Shown here piece by piece: positions 35,429 through 47,830 of a stretch of DNA of 64,000 nucleotides. Below the pieces are notes generated by a model. It saw only the letters and a program-made list of their open reading frames with translations. It did no database searches and had not been told where the DNA came from. Both the position numbers and the translations under genes were made by a program. The first letter of the stretch is position 1. Each line of letters starts with the position of its first letter. This stretch comes from Gentiana macrophylla (Eukaryota > Streptophyta > Magnoliopsida > Gentianales > Gentianaceae). The DNA lies in contig CM047806.1 of NCBI GenBank assembly GCA_026214975.1, forward strand, positions 6,175,822-6,239,821. Reading direction: 5' to 3'.

Positions 35429-36312
35429 TCTGTTTTGTTTCTTTATAATTTTTGCAATTCTACTCTTCTAATTATTTGTAACAAGTCGATATGACATTTG
35501 ATTTCGATGCTCTTTATCCAAGCAATTTTCTTTTTTAATTATGCTGTACTTGCAAGATCATGTAAAAAAGAAAAGGGGGGCAGAAGAAAAAAGGGGAAAA
35601 TTCGACCACGACATCAATTCCTCGACACGACAGAGTCGGAATAAAATGGTGAATAAATCCAAGTCACTGACAATGCTTATATCACTTCCGATCTGCAATT
35701 CCTCGACACGATGGAGTTGGAATAAAATGGTGAAAAAAGCCAAGTCACTGACAGTGCTTATATCACTCCCGACATGCCAATAAGCCACGATGCGAGGCGG
35801 TCGGAAGATCCCATGATGGATACCTAATTCGACCAGATCATAAGCACCACGATGTGCGACTGTCGAATAAGGAATTTTGTAATTCGACATCCCCACAAGC
35901 CTGACGAGGCCGGATAGTCGAATCGAGCTCCGACCAAGTAGCCAAGTCAAGCCTATAAGGCAGCACAGTGCTCAGTCAACTCATTCAAGTGTACCATGAG
36001 TTATGTACTCATACTACACTTCGAGGGGCCACAGGGGAATTAAGTCCAAAGGAATACACCCCGCAAGGCAACGTTTGCAAGGGAATTAAGTCCAAAGGAC
36101 TATACCCTAGACAAATAATCAACAAAAGACAAAAGACATTCAATGGAAAAGCATAGATTGAAATTCAAAAATCAGAATGCAAAATTAAATTGAAAAGTCG
36201 AAGTCTGCGAGATCGAATCGACGAAGTACATATCAAAATAAATAAAAAAATATCAAAGTTATACAACCAGATCGAATCCAACTGTTCAAAAACGATAGCA
36301 AGAAAGATCATC
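35429..36312 (+). repeat. gypsy 3' untranslated spacer with tandem repeats
   Basis: Two 88-bp units, about 35605-35692 and 35693-35780, share AATTCCTCGACACGA, GGAATAAAATGGTGAA and CCAAGTCACTGACA. A shorter repeat, AGGGGAATTAAGTCCAAAGGA/CAAGGGAATTAAGTCCAAAG, follows at about 36033 and 36077. Tandem repeats between integrase and the 3' LTR are usual in Tat elements. Confidence 0.7.
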
Positions 36313-37004
36313 AAGCAGCAGGCTGGTTTGAGATAGAGGCATCGGGGTCGACTGGATCATCCGACTCGAGGTTCTCCTCTCAATTCCCCTCCATGGCAGG
36401 GGCCACATACTTGTCGTATAAAGACACACCAGCCTTGAACTCCGTGAAGTATCAGCCATATCGAGGGATGGCCTCAGGGTCATATAAGTGCGCCTTCTCG
36501 ATGCTCGAAACTTCAAAGTCGGGGAGGACCATCTTGACCTGATCCAGGGCATTCGAGAATCCCCCCTTCATGGCCTGACTCATCAGCAATGACAAGTCAT
36601 TCTCAAGCTCAGCAGAGACAAGAAAGTCTTTTTTGGCCGACCAGGCGAGTCGTGAAGCTATCTACCTCAATCTGAAGGTCGTCTTGGGTCTTAAGGGACC
36701 CAGCCAATTCAGCTTTTGTCTCATCGAGCTCCAATCTCACCTTCGCCAGCTCAGCATCCCTGTCGGATATATCTTTTTGTGTTTTAGACAGATCGTCTCG
36801 AGAAGCTGCCAGGTCAGACTCCAGTTTGACACGTCGATCATCCAGCTTGTTCACCTTGGCTTTTTGCTTCTCGATGTCGGAGGTCAGTCTGGCGATTGTT
36901 TCTTTCTGTTCTTCCAAAGCTGCTGATGGGGACTCAATTCTGTTCATGGCCACTTTAGCTGCTAGCCGAGCCTGCAGAGAAGAGTACTGTCACTACAAGA
37001 AAAC

Positions 37005-37370
37005 AGGGCAATTACGACGTGCAATGCACGTCGTAATTTTTTTTTTACAATGTCTGCTCAAACGTCGTTATAGCCCTCGTCGTTAATGTGCAAAAATATT
37101 TTCCAAGTGCGAAATGCACGTCGTATAAGAGGTAAATGCACGTCATAATCTTAGTAAATGCACGTCGTAATCTGGGTAAATGCACGTTTTGATTGGAGAA
37201 AATGCATGTCGTATTTGTTGGCACCAATTCATTAATGGTCGTTGTAAATTGTAATTGTGCGTCGTAATTTTTCAGTATTGCATGCCGTAATTTTACAGTA
37301 TTGCATGTTGTAATTTGATGAAATGATTGTTGTAAATTGAATGAAATTAACGTCGTAATTGATAGAAGAA
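37005..37370. repeat. CACTA left subterminal repeats
   Basis: About ten copies of a TGCACGTCGTAAT-like 13-mer lie in both orientations. The first pair, ATTACGACGTGCA and TGCACGTCGTAAT, forms a perfect inverted repeat at 37011-37038. Such motifs bind TNPA in En/Spm. Confidence 0.85.
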
Positions 37371-37587
37371 ACAATGTGAATCAATAATTAGAACACAACC
37401 ATTCACTAATGGATTTTTGATAATGAGTAATACAATACGATAGTCTTCACATACCGACTAGCATCCATTAACACAATATTTAAATCAACTTCACATACCA
37501 ACTAGCATCAACTTCAAGATATTTTAAACCGAAAAGGAAGCCTTAAATACAATAACCTTAGCAAGAACAAAAACTGGAATTTTTTCA

Positions 37588-40386
37588 TCAAAATATCCCA
37601 TGCTGTGTTGTTGAATCTCCCTTGATCAAGTCACCCACAGTTTTCCCCTGAGCCTAAAAACACAAATCACAGAGTCAGCAGAAGAAGAAGTTAGACCAAG
37701 CTGAAAAACCTCATTAACAAGCTATATCACAATGAAGCAAAGCAACAGGGACTACAAATCAAATAAATCCAAGCTCAAAACAACAATCAATAATGATAAA
37801 GAATAAATAATAATAACCAAAAGACACAAATTGATTTTCATCATTAAACTCATTTAAGAAAGCTCTCACATTAAAGAAGGATCAAAACATGTTGACAGGA
37901 AATTGGGCATATAAAAAAAATACAGAAAGTGTAATAACAATGAAGAGAAAGGAATAAAGGTTTTGTAGAGAAAGGAATAAGAACGATGAAGCATTGATAC
38001 AAGTGAGAGAAGGAAGAAGCTTAATAAGCACAAGTCTTGACCGACATGTTGGACACATTTTAATTGAGGAAAGTCAGTTGAAACCATTGAAGGGAAGTGA
38101 GTTTTATACTCAATTTTCAACATAAAGTAGCTTACATTGTTTTCATCTTCTTTTCCAAATTTGCTCAGTATCCTTTGCACTGATAACTTCAACTCATGCA
38201 CCTCTTGTTCCAATTTAGAATACTTTCTGCTTGCATGGGCTTGGCCATCTATCTTTGAGGGCAGTGCTCCAAAGCCGAGTCCTCGTACCCTCCCTCGACG
38301 TTCAGGTCCTAATACTTTGGCTACAGCATCATCCGTAACACTCGAAGATGCCTCACGTAACTTCAATTTTTTGACTTGTTGCTAGAAAAACACAACTACA
38401 ATTTAAAAGGTGATTTCTATATAACTAACAAAATCTTAAAATCAAAACATTAATCTCTTTAATGATCAAGATACTTTTGCAAAATGCAAAATAAGAATTA
38501 AACAATGAAATGGAATTTACTTTAGTGCTTAACCATTTGCTCACCACTATTTCTGCATCTTCAACATCATCCTTATTATTTGATCCATATGCCTCAAGCC
38601 ACACATCACTCCGTCCAATTGAATCAGGATCTGAACTTTGCTCCTTCTACAAACCCAAAAAACTAATTATCAAAGTTGTTAATCTAATTGAAGTAGCATA
38701 TAATGTTTATACTTACCATTTCATACTCGACTTGCGCCATACTTTTTCTACTAGTCTTATGCAACAACTTTCTTTTGCTTCTCAAGTTTCTGAACTTTTT
38801 AGACTTTTCCTGTGAAACATATAAAGTATAATGTCAGGAGCACATAAGACTTTATACAAAGATTTATAAAAAGCTTACCAATGCCTGAGCAGTCATCTGA
38901 GACTTTAGAAACTTTTTCCATGCAGCAAGACTATGGACATTTCTAGGCAAGGAATTGGATGCCGCTGAAGAATTGAGGAACACAGTATATAGGGACAAAT
39001 GAACTGTATTGATGATCAAACCATATTACATTACAACCTTTAAATAAGAACTAAGTAGATGGTAAAGCCCTAATTGTGCTAATTATAAAAGGACTAATAT
39101 GCCCTTAATTTGAAATGATTAAAAATACATAAAACTTATTTTTGAAAATCTATTTGTTTACTTTAATAAAACTGATCACCTTCTTCTCCTTCTTCTTCAG
39201 GTGAGCGTGGAAGAAGCTGCATCTGTTTAACAGCCGCAATGTCAAAGCCTTTTAATCGAGCCGCTTGCTTGAATTTTGTTACTGTTCTACTTTTATGATC
39301 ACTCCACCGGCGAGCCAATCTCTGGAAAATCTGTTTATTGTAGCATTTTTTGAAAATATAATGCTCCTATTCAATCCACTGTGTCACTACAATAATATAA
39401 ACAATGCATACAATAAAGAATGAAAAACACCTGATATCACTTTGACAACACCACCACTTAGCCAACACCACAATAAAGATTCTTTGCATGAGAGCATCAT
39501 ATTCAACTCATTACTGGATATAATACAACTATAATTGGTAGATAATGCAACTAAACTGCAAATGATAGATACTTACAACGATGTGTTCCCAAATTTGATT
39601 TTTAAATTCAGTTGATAGCGTACGCCAGTCAGGAACTGTCAATGGAACCAGGTTCCTTGTTGTGACCCCAAGAAATGTAGCAAATTTGGCAGCATACTTC
39701 CCAACAGGCTGGCCTCTATGATTAAATAATACTTCATGAGGTCCTATATCTTTCTTATCATCTAGTGCCTTGGACTTTCCCCTGCGATTAGGTTGACATT
39801 CTGAACTTGGTGTAGATTCATCAGAATCTTCATCCGATGTCCTTAAGCTAGCATTTAAAGTTCGACTGACAGATGCAATATCAGCATGTTGTTTCTTCTT
39901 TCCAGCTTTACCTACATATTCTCCATCTCCTACTGCGTTGGACTTCCCCTTGCGATTGGTTGGAAGAACATTTACATTCTCTTGAGGTTGATAAACGTTT
40001 TCTTCAGTTATCTTTAAGCTAGCATTTAGAGTTCGACTGATTGCACCAATTTCAGCATGTTGTTTCTTCTTTGCTTTATTTCCAGCTTCACATACATGTT
40101 CTCCATCACCTACTAGCTTGGACTTACCCTTGCGATTGGTTGGAAGAACATTTACATTCTCTTGAGGTTGATCAACGTTTTCTTCAGTTATCCTTAAGCT
40201 AGCATTCGAACCTCGAATCCCTGCAGCAATTGCAGCTTCATGTTGTTTTTTTGCTCTCTTTTCAGCTTTTTTGGAGCTCTCCTACGTACAGAAATAAGAA
40301 AAACATAAAATTAGAAAACTCAGCTTCGGAACAAGGTAATGAAAATATTTAATTTTAGACATTCAACTTACCCCTGCGTGAACCAT
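37588..40386 (-). CDS. TNPA-like CACTA protein (plant transposase Ptta/En/Spm family), intact
   Basis: Eight exons join in phase: 40386-40372, 40281-39577, 39330-39180, 38964-38879, 38809-38717, 38646-38521, 38381-38136 and 37653-37588. They total 1,488 nt (495 aa plus TGA) with GT-AG junctions throughout and no stop by hand translation. Exon 1 is only MVHAG. Exon 2 lacks any internal ATG and encodes three imperfect repeats of about 60 aa (ITEENVYQPQENVNVLPTNR), then the conserved GQPVGKYAAKFATFLGVTTR. Later exons give ARRWSDHKSRTVTKFKQAA, LAAWKKFLKSQMTAQAL and GPERRGRVRGLGFGALPSK. The final part (YSKLEQEVHELKLSVQRIL) is coiled coil. The probable role is binding subterminal repeats. Confidence 0.82.
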
Positions 40387-40704
40387 GATCGTTTCAATTA
40401 TTGAGAGTGATTGTTACCCTTACCACTGTCTTCGTCTTCAGGAATCTAGTCAAAAGGGAAAAAAACTTTACATATGGCTATCTCAAATAAACTAGTGTGT
40501 TCGACTAACCAAAGTAATTGTTCAGAATACAACTTGTTTAAATTAGTATAAATAAAAATTCCAAGAATGAATATATGTCAGCCATTCTGCAAAACACAAT
40601 ATATTTAACAACTACAGCAATTTTCACATACTCAAGAACCCAAAAGAACAGAGGAAAATGATTGAGAACACCATCTTCACACACATAAATTAAATTGAAG
40701 TTTA

Positions 40705-43700
40705 CTAATAAAGAAAAAATACCGAATCATAATCATCCACTTCTTCATTAGTACGTCTCATGCAATCTTCACCGTCAACATTACCAAGCTGTGAAACATC
40801 AAAGGGAGCACACGGCATGTACTCATTCTCATTAAAATTCTCATCCTCATAAAACCCTCTTGGTGGTGCTTGCAATACTACAAGCCAAATTGAATTCTTG
40901 CTCTCTTTTGAGTAGAAAACTTGCTTCGCTTGTGATGAAAAAATAAATGGATCCCTCTCAAATTGATGGCGCCCTTGGCTTAAATTAACTAATGTAAATC
41001 CATCTTCCATCTTCACTCCATTCCCTATGTTTGCCCAATCACACAGAAATAAAGGAACTTTGAAGGCATGATAGTCTAACAAAATAATCTCCCTTATAAC
41101 CCCATAATAGTTCACAGTATCCAACCTTAAAGCAGTGTCCTTTGCACTTGAACGACAATATGTGTCGCCTTCAACAAAAACACCACTATTCTGAGAGCTT
41201 TTCTCTGTTTCTTTTGTGTGAAATCTACTCCCATTAATAATAAATCCTGAACAATTGATAACCTATTCCTTAGGCCCACAACCAATCCACCTCACGTTAC
41301 TTGACATGCCACTTGAAACACCGGTTGTAACCTTCTCTGAAAGCCATGCAGCGAATGAATCCACATGTTTTTTATCTAGAATATGTTCATTTCGTGCAAG
41401 GCCGAGGCGAGTGTTTGAAAGTTTAAGCTCCTCCTTATGCAATCTAACAAGGAAAATTAAATTTACGAAATGTAAACTGAATCATGTAAACATTGGGTAG
41501 GAAATGATTAAAGTTTACTTACTTTCTCCATGGTTCAAGCTCAATCAAGTTCAACAAAACATAACGATGAGCAATTTGTAACATATTAGGACTCATAAAT
41601 GTACGTTTTTTACCAAAACCACGTCCTTCTAACATATCATCATCTTCCAAATCCTCATTACGTTTGTGTTGCACACCTACATCAGCTGCTTGTTTGAAAT
41701 ATGAACTACAAAATCCGGTCAACTCTTCAACTAAGTACTTTTCAGCTATGCATCCTTCCGGATTGGAACGGTTCTTTACATATTCCTTCAATGTTTTCAT
41801 AAACCTGAAGCAATGTTGTTAAACAAACTTATTGCATATTGAATCATAACTTAATACAACGAGTAATATTATGACTACTAACCTTTCTGGAGGGTACATC
41901 CATCGAAGATGTACAGGACCACAAATTCGAGCTTCTTCTACAAGGTGTATGGTTAGGTGGACCATTACATCAAAAAACGACGGAGGGAAAAATCTTTCCA
42001 ACATACATAAAGTTTCAGCTACCTTTTCTTGTAATCTAGCCAAATCATTTTCATCAAGAACTCTTTGACACAATTGATTGAAGGTAGCACAAAGCCTAAG
42101 AATTGCAATTCTTGGCCCATTTGGCAAAAGTCCCCTCAATGCGACCGGCAAAACTTGTTGCATAAGAACATGGCAATCATGCGACTTTAAGCCAAGAATT
42201 TTACAATCTTCTAGTGAAACCTTGCTTGAAATATTAGAGCAGTATCCATCTGGCATTCTTAAAGATGCTATCCTCTCACAAAAAGTTTGCCTCTTTTTTT
42301 TTGAAAGTACGTATGCAGGTGTTGTGTGTTTGAAAGTGCTAGGGTCGTCGTTCTTTAGATGTAGCTTTTTTATAATCCCCATTTTTTTCAAATCCTTGCG
42401 TGAGTTCAGGTTATCCTTTGTTCTACCCTTCATATTTAAAAGGGTTCCAAGAAGACTCTCACAAACATTCTTCTCGACATGCATCACGTCCAAATTGTGA
42501 CGTACTAATAAATGCTGTAAAATGCAAAACTATAAGGCAAACAAAATAATTATCTATCCCCCCCACCGAAAAATATACAAGTTCCCAATTCTAGAATTTG
42601 GAAAATAACTAAAAGTACCTCCCAATATGGCAGTAGATCCCAAAAAAGTGATCTTTTTTTCCATCATTTTGTAAGTTTGAACGGATTGTCACCGTCGTCA
42701 TCGGATTCATTACTATGGTCTATGACACTTCTCATGGGTCATTTTCTATTGCCATCTTCTCTACCCTTCCTTTTTTTTCCCTAATCATTTTCAATTCCTT
42801 TCACAACCTGTAAAATTTGTGACCCTGTTAAGTATATAGGCTTCGTTCTATGCTCTTCAGTACCATCAAACCAAGCAGCTTTAAAACGGAACGGATGATC
42901 ATCACGAAGCCACCTCCTATGGCTCATATATACATGTTTTTTCCCATTCTCCAACCATTTCGAACATGTTTGAACACCACAAGTAGGGCAGGATTTTTTC
43001 CCCTTTGTGGAGTACCTTGATAAATTCCCATAAGCAGGGAAATCATTGATGGTCCACATCAAAATCGCCTTCATATTTGATGACGTAGATCAAGTGAAAT
43101 TAAAATACTTGACCACCCAAACTAATACTAGCAAGAGGACTAGGTCCATTGTAGTATAGCTATAGCGAATCAAGGTCGATCCCACAGGGAACCAAATTGT
43201 GGGTCATTCTATAAATAACTAATTAAGCATGTCAAACACATAAAACGGTCTATGACCAACAAAAGAACAAGAAAAGATAAATTGACACAACTCGACACAA
43301 CTCAAATAAATACAACATAATTAATCTCCCCAATTATTACATCATCGTTCGGATCCAGAGACTATATATAATTAAACTAGACTCGACAACTATTAATCCG
43401 ATTCGTAACTCTTTTATATTGGCTACGGGAGTCATCCCCTAAACTAGATCTAGCTCCGGTTAGGCCATCCAAATCACTATGCTACATCACGTGACTTCGC
43501 TTTTTCGGCCTCCATCTCATATGACTCGCACGCTTACAAAACTAGGGATGCCGATATTAACCGTATTCCTCACCTAGGCAACATTCCTTTTTTCAGCATA
43601 CTTCCTAAGCGATCGCGATCGAGTCTCCGTCCCATTAACACTAACTTTTAGGTATCATGTTAATCTCTACGATTTACGATAGTCAAAGCGCGCAATTCCA

Positions 43701-45955
43701 CTAATATAACACGATCTAGATCTCATTTGAAAGTCCCGAAAGATCAATTCATGAGCCGACCTAGGAGCACTATATTGGTATTTCCTCACTACACGTTTTA
43801 ATTAAAACAGACGAGCAACGTAGCCGTAGCCATACCTACTAAGACAAGAAATTCTAGTGGACAATCACACCATAAAGACGTGGCTAGATTGACGCGGCGA
43901 AAACCTACATCTTAGCGTTTCTCTATACTTATCGGATAAAATAGAAGCTCATAAAGTAATTATATATACCTACTAGAAACACGTTTATTAAATCAAAATA
44001 AAATCATACGCAGATCACAAAACATGGACGTGGGCGTGTGGATCCTCATAGACAAGAAATCCCCACCGCCTCACGTCGTAATCCAAGATCTACATCATTT
44101 AACTAAGAAATAATAATCTCAAACGATAAATAATAATTGGGGAAAATTAATTAAATGAAACTAAGAGAAAATAAATACAAGAACTTACATAATTGAAGAA
44201 CTTGTAAAAACTGCTCCATGTAAAACCGACGATTTTATTATGAATTGTTTGTATTGTGTGGTGTGTGTAAATGGCGTGTGCATGTACATTTATATATGAG
44301 AGAAATTTACATAGGATAAACCTAAACCAATCTGAAATAGTTTTCCTAAATCCAAAAGGAGTTGAAAATACATTAGGATAATTCCCAGCTGATCTTAGGA
44401 AAAGGCCAATTTCGGCCCCCTTCATGCGTGCGGCCCCTCTCTTAAGTCGGCGCCAACTCTTTTTTTATTGGCTTGCCGACTTTTGTCTTGCAGTACTCCT
44501 CTTTTCCGTGCTTATCCGATTTTTATCTTCAATGCATCCGTATTTTCTTGGATTTATCTTGTAGTTTAATTCTTCCATTTATAATTATCCTCCAAAAATT
44601 ATCTAAATCTACAAAATAAATGATTATCTCGAAATAAATCACATTTAAATAATAAAAAATGGATAAATACCAAATTACATTTTATAAATCACATAACATT
44701 AAATAATAAATATAACCATATGATTTAATATAAAATGTATATTATTCGGCCCAAATTAAGGATAATGTTGATGACTTTTACGGGTATATTTTGACCGTCA
44801 TCAATATTGAAGGTTGAGTCTTTGCTAGCATCATACACACTCACCCCATTGTCCCATAGCTCACTTAAATCCTCAACAAGTGGTTGCAAGTATACATCTA
44901 TGTCTTTTCCAGGTTGCTTTGGTCCCGGGATCAACATTGTCAAAATGAGGTTCTCTTTGGACATACAAAAAGATGGGGAAAAATTGTATATCGTCAACAT
45001 CACCGGCCAACAACTATGTCGAGAATTGAAATCACCAAATGGATTGAATCCATCAGTTGCAAGACCAATTCTCAGATTTCGGGGCTCAGATGCAAATTCT
45101 GGCCACATATTGTCAATGTGTTTCCAAGCCGGAGAATCAACCGGGTGGCGCATCTTTCCATCTTGACTTTTATGGGTACAATGCCATACTAACTCTTCAA
45201 CTCTTTCCGCTGATTTAAACATTCTCCTAAATCTAGGAATAATTGGGAAATACCTCAGTACCTTTGCCGGAATGCCTTTTCGAACTTTTTACGTGTGCTT
45301 ATCAACCTTCCACCTTGACGAACCACATTTAGGACAAGTCTCCAAATTTCCTAGTTCTTTCCTAAATAAGCAACAATCATTTACACATGCATGTATCTTT
45401 TCCTAACCTAGATCAAACGCTTTCAATATTTCTCTAGCTGAATGTAACGAATCCGAAAGAATATTCCCTTCTGGTAGAAAACGATTGACCACTCGAAAGA
45501 GTTCATCGAGTGCATTATCGGATAAATTATGTCGAGCCCTATATTTAAACAAGGAAACAACGGAAGCAATCTGGGAATAAGGACACTCTGGATATAATGG
45601 TCGTTATGCCTCCTCTACTATATTCTTATATCCAGCCTTAATGATTTCATCTATTGTTTCCACAACCTCATCTTCAATTAGTGCATCTTTCAACAAGTGA
45701 TATGTTTCTGTAACTTCAGTATTGTGTTGTTCAACAGATGTTGATTGGTCAAAGTTTAAGATTTTACTAACATGAAGAGGATGTAGCTCATTCATGCATA
45801 TATGACCAAAAACCTTCTTAGGTTCATGCCACTGCATGTTTTTGCATACACGACAAGGGCATTTCATTGTGGGTGGATGCCCCAAGCTGGTGTGAATTCT
45901 GTCAACATATTGTTGGGCTCCGTCACGGTATCTTTTGGAGTCCCTAAATTATAAA
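40705..45955 (-). pseudogene. TNPD-type CACTA transposase (Transposase_21/TNP2), broken
   Basis: Reading right to left, an N-terminal part (RDSKRYRDGAQQYVDRIH, MKCPCRVCKN) is followed by the TNP2 core (LVWHCTHKSQDGKMRHPVDS, RNLRIGLATDGFNPFGDF, LTMLIPGPKQPGKDIDVYL). A solo LTR at 43081-44803 interrupts DSTFN|MKAILMWTINDFPAYG. Next come CPTCGVQTCSKW, a later exon from 42514 (HLLVRHNLDVMHVEKNVCES), 41804-41523 (a DUF4218-like segment) and 41443-40705 (DUF4216-like, YYGVIREIILLDYHAFKVPL). In-frame stops lie near 45601, 45404 and 45293, with others at 42780, 42731 and 42669. No active transposase can be made. Confidence 0.88.
43081..44803 (-). mobile_element. Athila-like solo LTR (copy c) in CACTA transposase
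   Basis: In minus orientation it is TGATGACGGTCAAAATATAC...CTTGATCTACGTCA, 1,723 bp. The flanks read ATATTTGA on the left and ATATTGA on the right, an imperfect TSD. Removing the LTR with one copy restores codons D-S-T-F-N-M-K of the transposase. The left end contains CACAGGGAACC, as in the other family members. A minus-strand ATATATAA lies at about 44290. The ORF at 44147-44425 inside it is not supported. Confidence 0.8.
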
Positions 45956-47635
45956 AATTATTGTTATGAATAATGTTATTAAAAAAAATCAGAACTGTCA
46001 TCTTAAAAGGTGTTTTACATAACCTGCGGTAGTAAATCCATTATGGATCCATCAGCATCTTTGTTTGCTATATGACTTCAGAAGCTAACTTCTTAGCTAC
46101 AAATACCAAACCTGTAATAAATTTTACGAGAAGCCTATGAATCCCAAATATCGACTATCATGAATCCACATGCTAGATATTGTCCTAACACTAAACACAG
46201 ATAATCACATGGAACAAAAAGATATCCACCCATGAACATAATTTGGCCATGTACTACAGTACAAGAACCCACAACAATCAAGAAATCCCATGTAATCTAT
46301 ATGCAACAATAAAAAGCATCAATTTGTAAGCACAATAGACATTAAACCAATTCAAAACATGCATTTTGAAGCAACGATGGCACAATCTAAAACACTGTAC
46401 AAGGGCCAAAAGCTACCCAAAATAAGACATATCACTACTTACTAGCATTTTCTAAGCTTAATCTCACAGAAGTACTTTATCATAAATGCAGCATCTCCAA
46501 TCATGTTCATCAGTTTGCTTGAATGAAGTTGATCACAAGAAGAAGAAATAGTAATGCAGGCAACACCAAGCTAATCAAAATCCAAATGTTGGCATGACTG
46601 CCTTAACATTAGAACTTAAAATAAACGTCAGGTGCACTACGACATGAACAAATCAACAAGTGGACCTGAACTAATTCATAGACAGATTGTGTGGAGCAAA
46701 AGACTGTTATGGAACACAACATGTGAAACAAATAGACTGAGCTAGAACACGGATCAAGAAAAAATGCAAGCTGACAGACTTGACTTAGAACATGGAATAA
46801 GCTTAAACATGTACTCGACTGACTCAGGGGCTGGACACTTACAAAGGACTTATGCAAACTAAAATATTTCAAAACAAGATAGAACTTAATGTCCTTATCT
46901 TATGCAAGCTAAAATGCAGACCACATTTATAGAGAGGAATACCATAAGGCCATAAGTAACTAACCAACTAATCCTTCGATTATCAAAATAGAAAGTGGAA
47001 AGCAGTGCACTCTACAACATTAGCCAATGGTCTCGGTCAAAAGCAAGATTCGTTTGCAGGCCAAAAATAGAGAATAAGTGAAAGAAATGGTTTAAAAGCA
47101 TTCATGAGGAAAATAAACTAATGTGCATAACAAAGAAGCAGATCTACTACAGCTGACCCAAAGAGATCTACAAAAATACATCATCAATTTCAAAGAGCAA
47201 ATTCAGTACAACACAGTTCTCCTCTGAACAAGAGCTAAGAGGCTTCAGAGGAACAGTCTCAAGAGAGCCTTACGACCGTCCCTCAATAAATTCCTCAAAG
47301 ACCACGGCTAAAAGTAAACGAAAAATCAACAAACAATTGTTTATACCAAAATTGAGAACGATGCATAAAAATTTCAATCGAATTTGAAAAAATTTGGGAA
47401 GAGATTCGTGAATACCTCCGTCTCGACACTACCGAGGAGTTCGAGATTTCTACTTAATTTAGGGAAGAATGAATAAGCATTCGCTTGATGAAATAAAAAA
47501 AGAAGGGGGAGAAATCGATGGAGGTAGGGTTTTTTTCTTAGTAGAAAGGTTTGGGAAATGAAGACAAGCAGCTAACAATTTTTTTTCGCTTTTGGCAAAA
47601 TGATTCGCGAGTATTAGGAGGGAAATGAGTCCCGC
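45956..47635 (-). other. CACTA 5' non-coding region
   Basis: This lies between the transposase start and the right subterminal repeats. A possible short upstream exon (KDADGSIMDLLPQ, about 46060-46025) precedes a GTTATG donor-like site. No other coding was recognised. The ORF at 46609-46872 is not supported. Confidence 0.4.
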
Positions 47636-47830
47636 CACTTGCACGACGTAGCAACACGGCGTGTATTTTATCTCGTTATAAATTTCATCCATCAACTACA
47701 TTTAGCTAAAAGCACGACACGACTTTATAGCATTTACTACATGCAAAAAGTTGCACGTCGTAAAATTCTTAATTTACGAGGTGTATTTCATGCACGTTGT
47801 AAATTTTATGTGGTTATTGTCTAGTTTTCT
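47636..47830. repeat. CACTA right subterminal repeats
   Basis: The same motif family recurs (TTGCACGACGTAG, TTGCACGTCGTAAA, ATGCACGTTGTAAA), spaced 20-50 bp apart up to the TIR. Confidence 0.8.

Noticed and set aside
35541..35950. ORFs on both strands downstream of integrase
   Set aside because: They reflect the 88-bp tandem repeat, not a gene.
44147..44425. 92-codon minus-strand ORF
   Set aside because: It lies in the non-coding part of solo LTR c.
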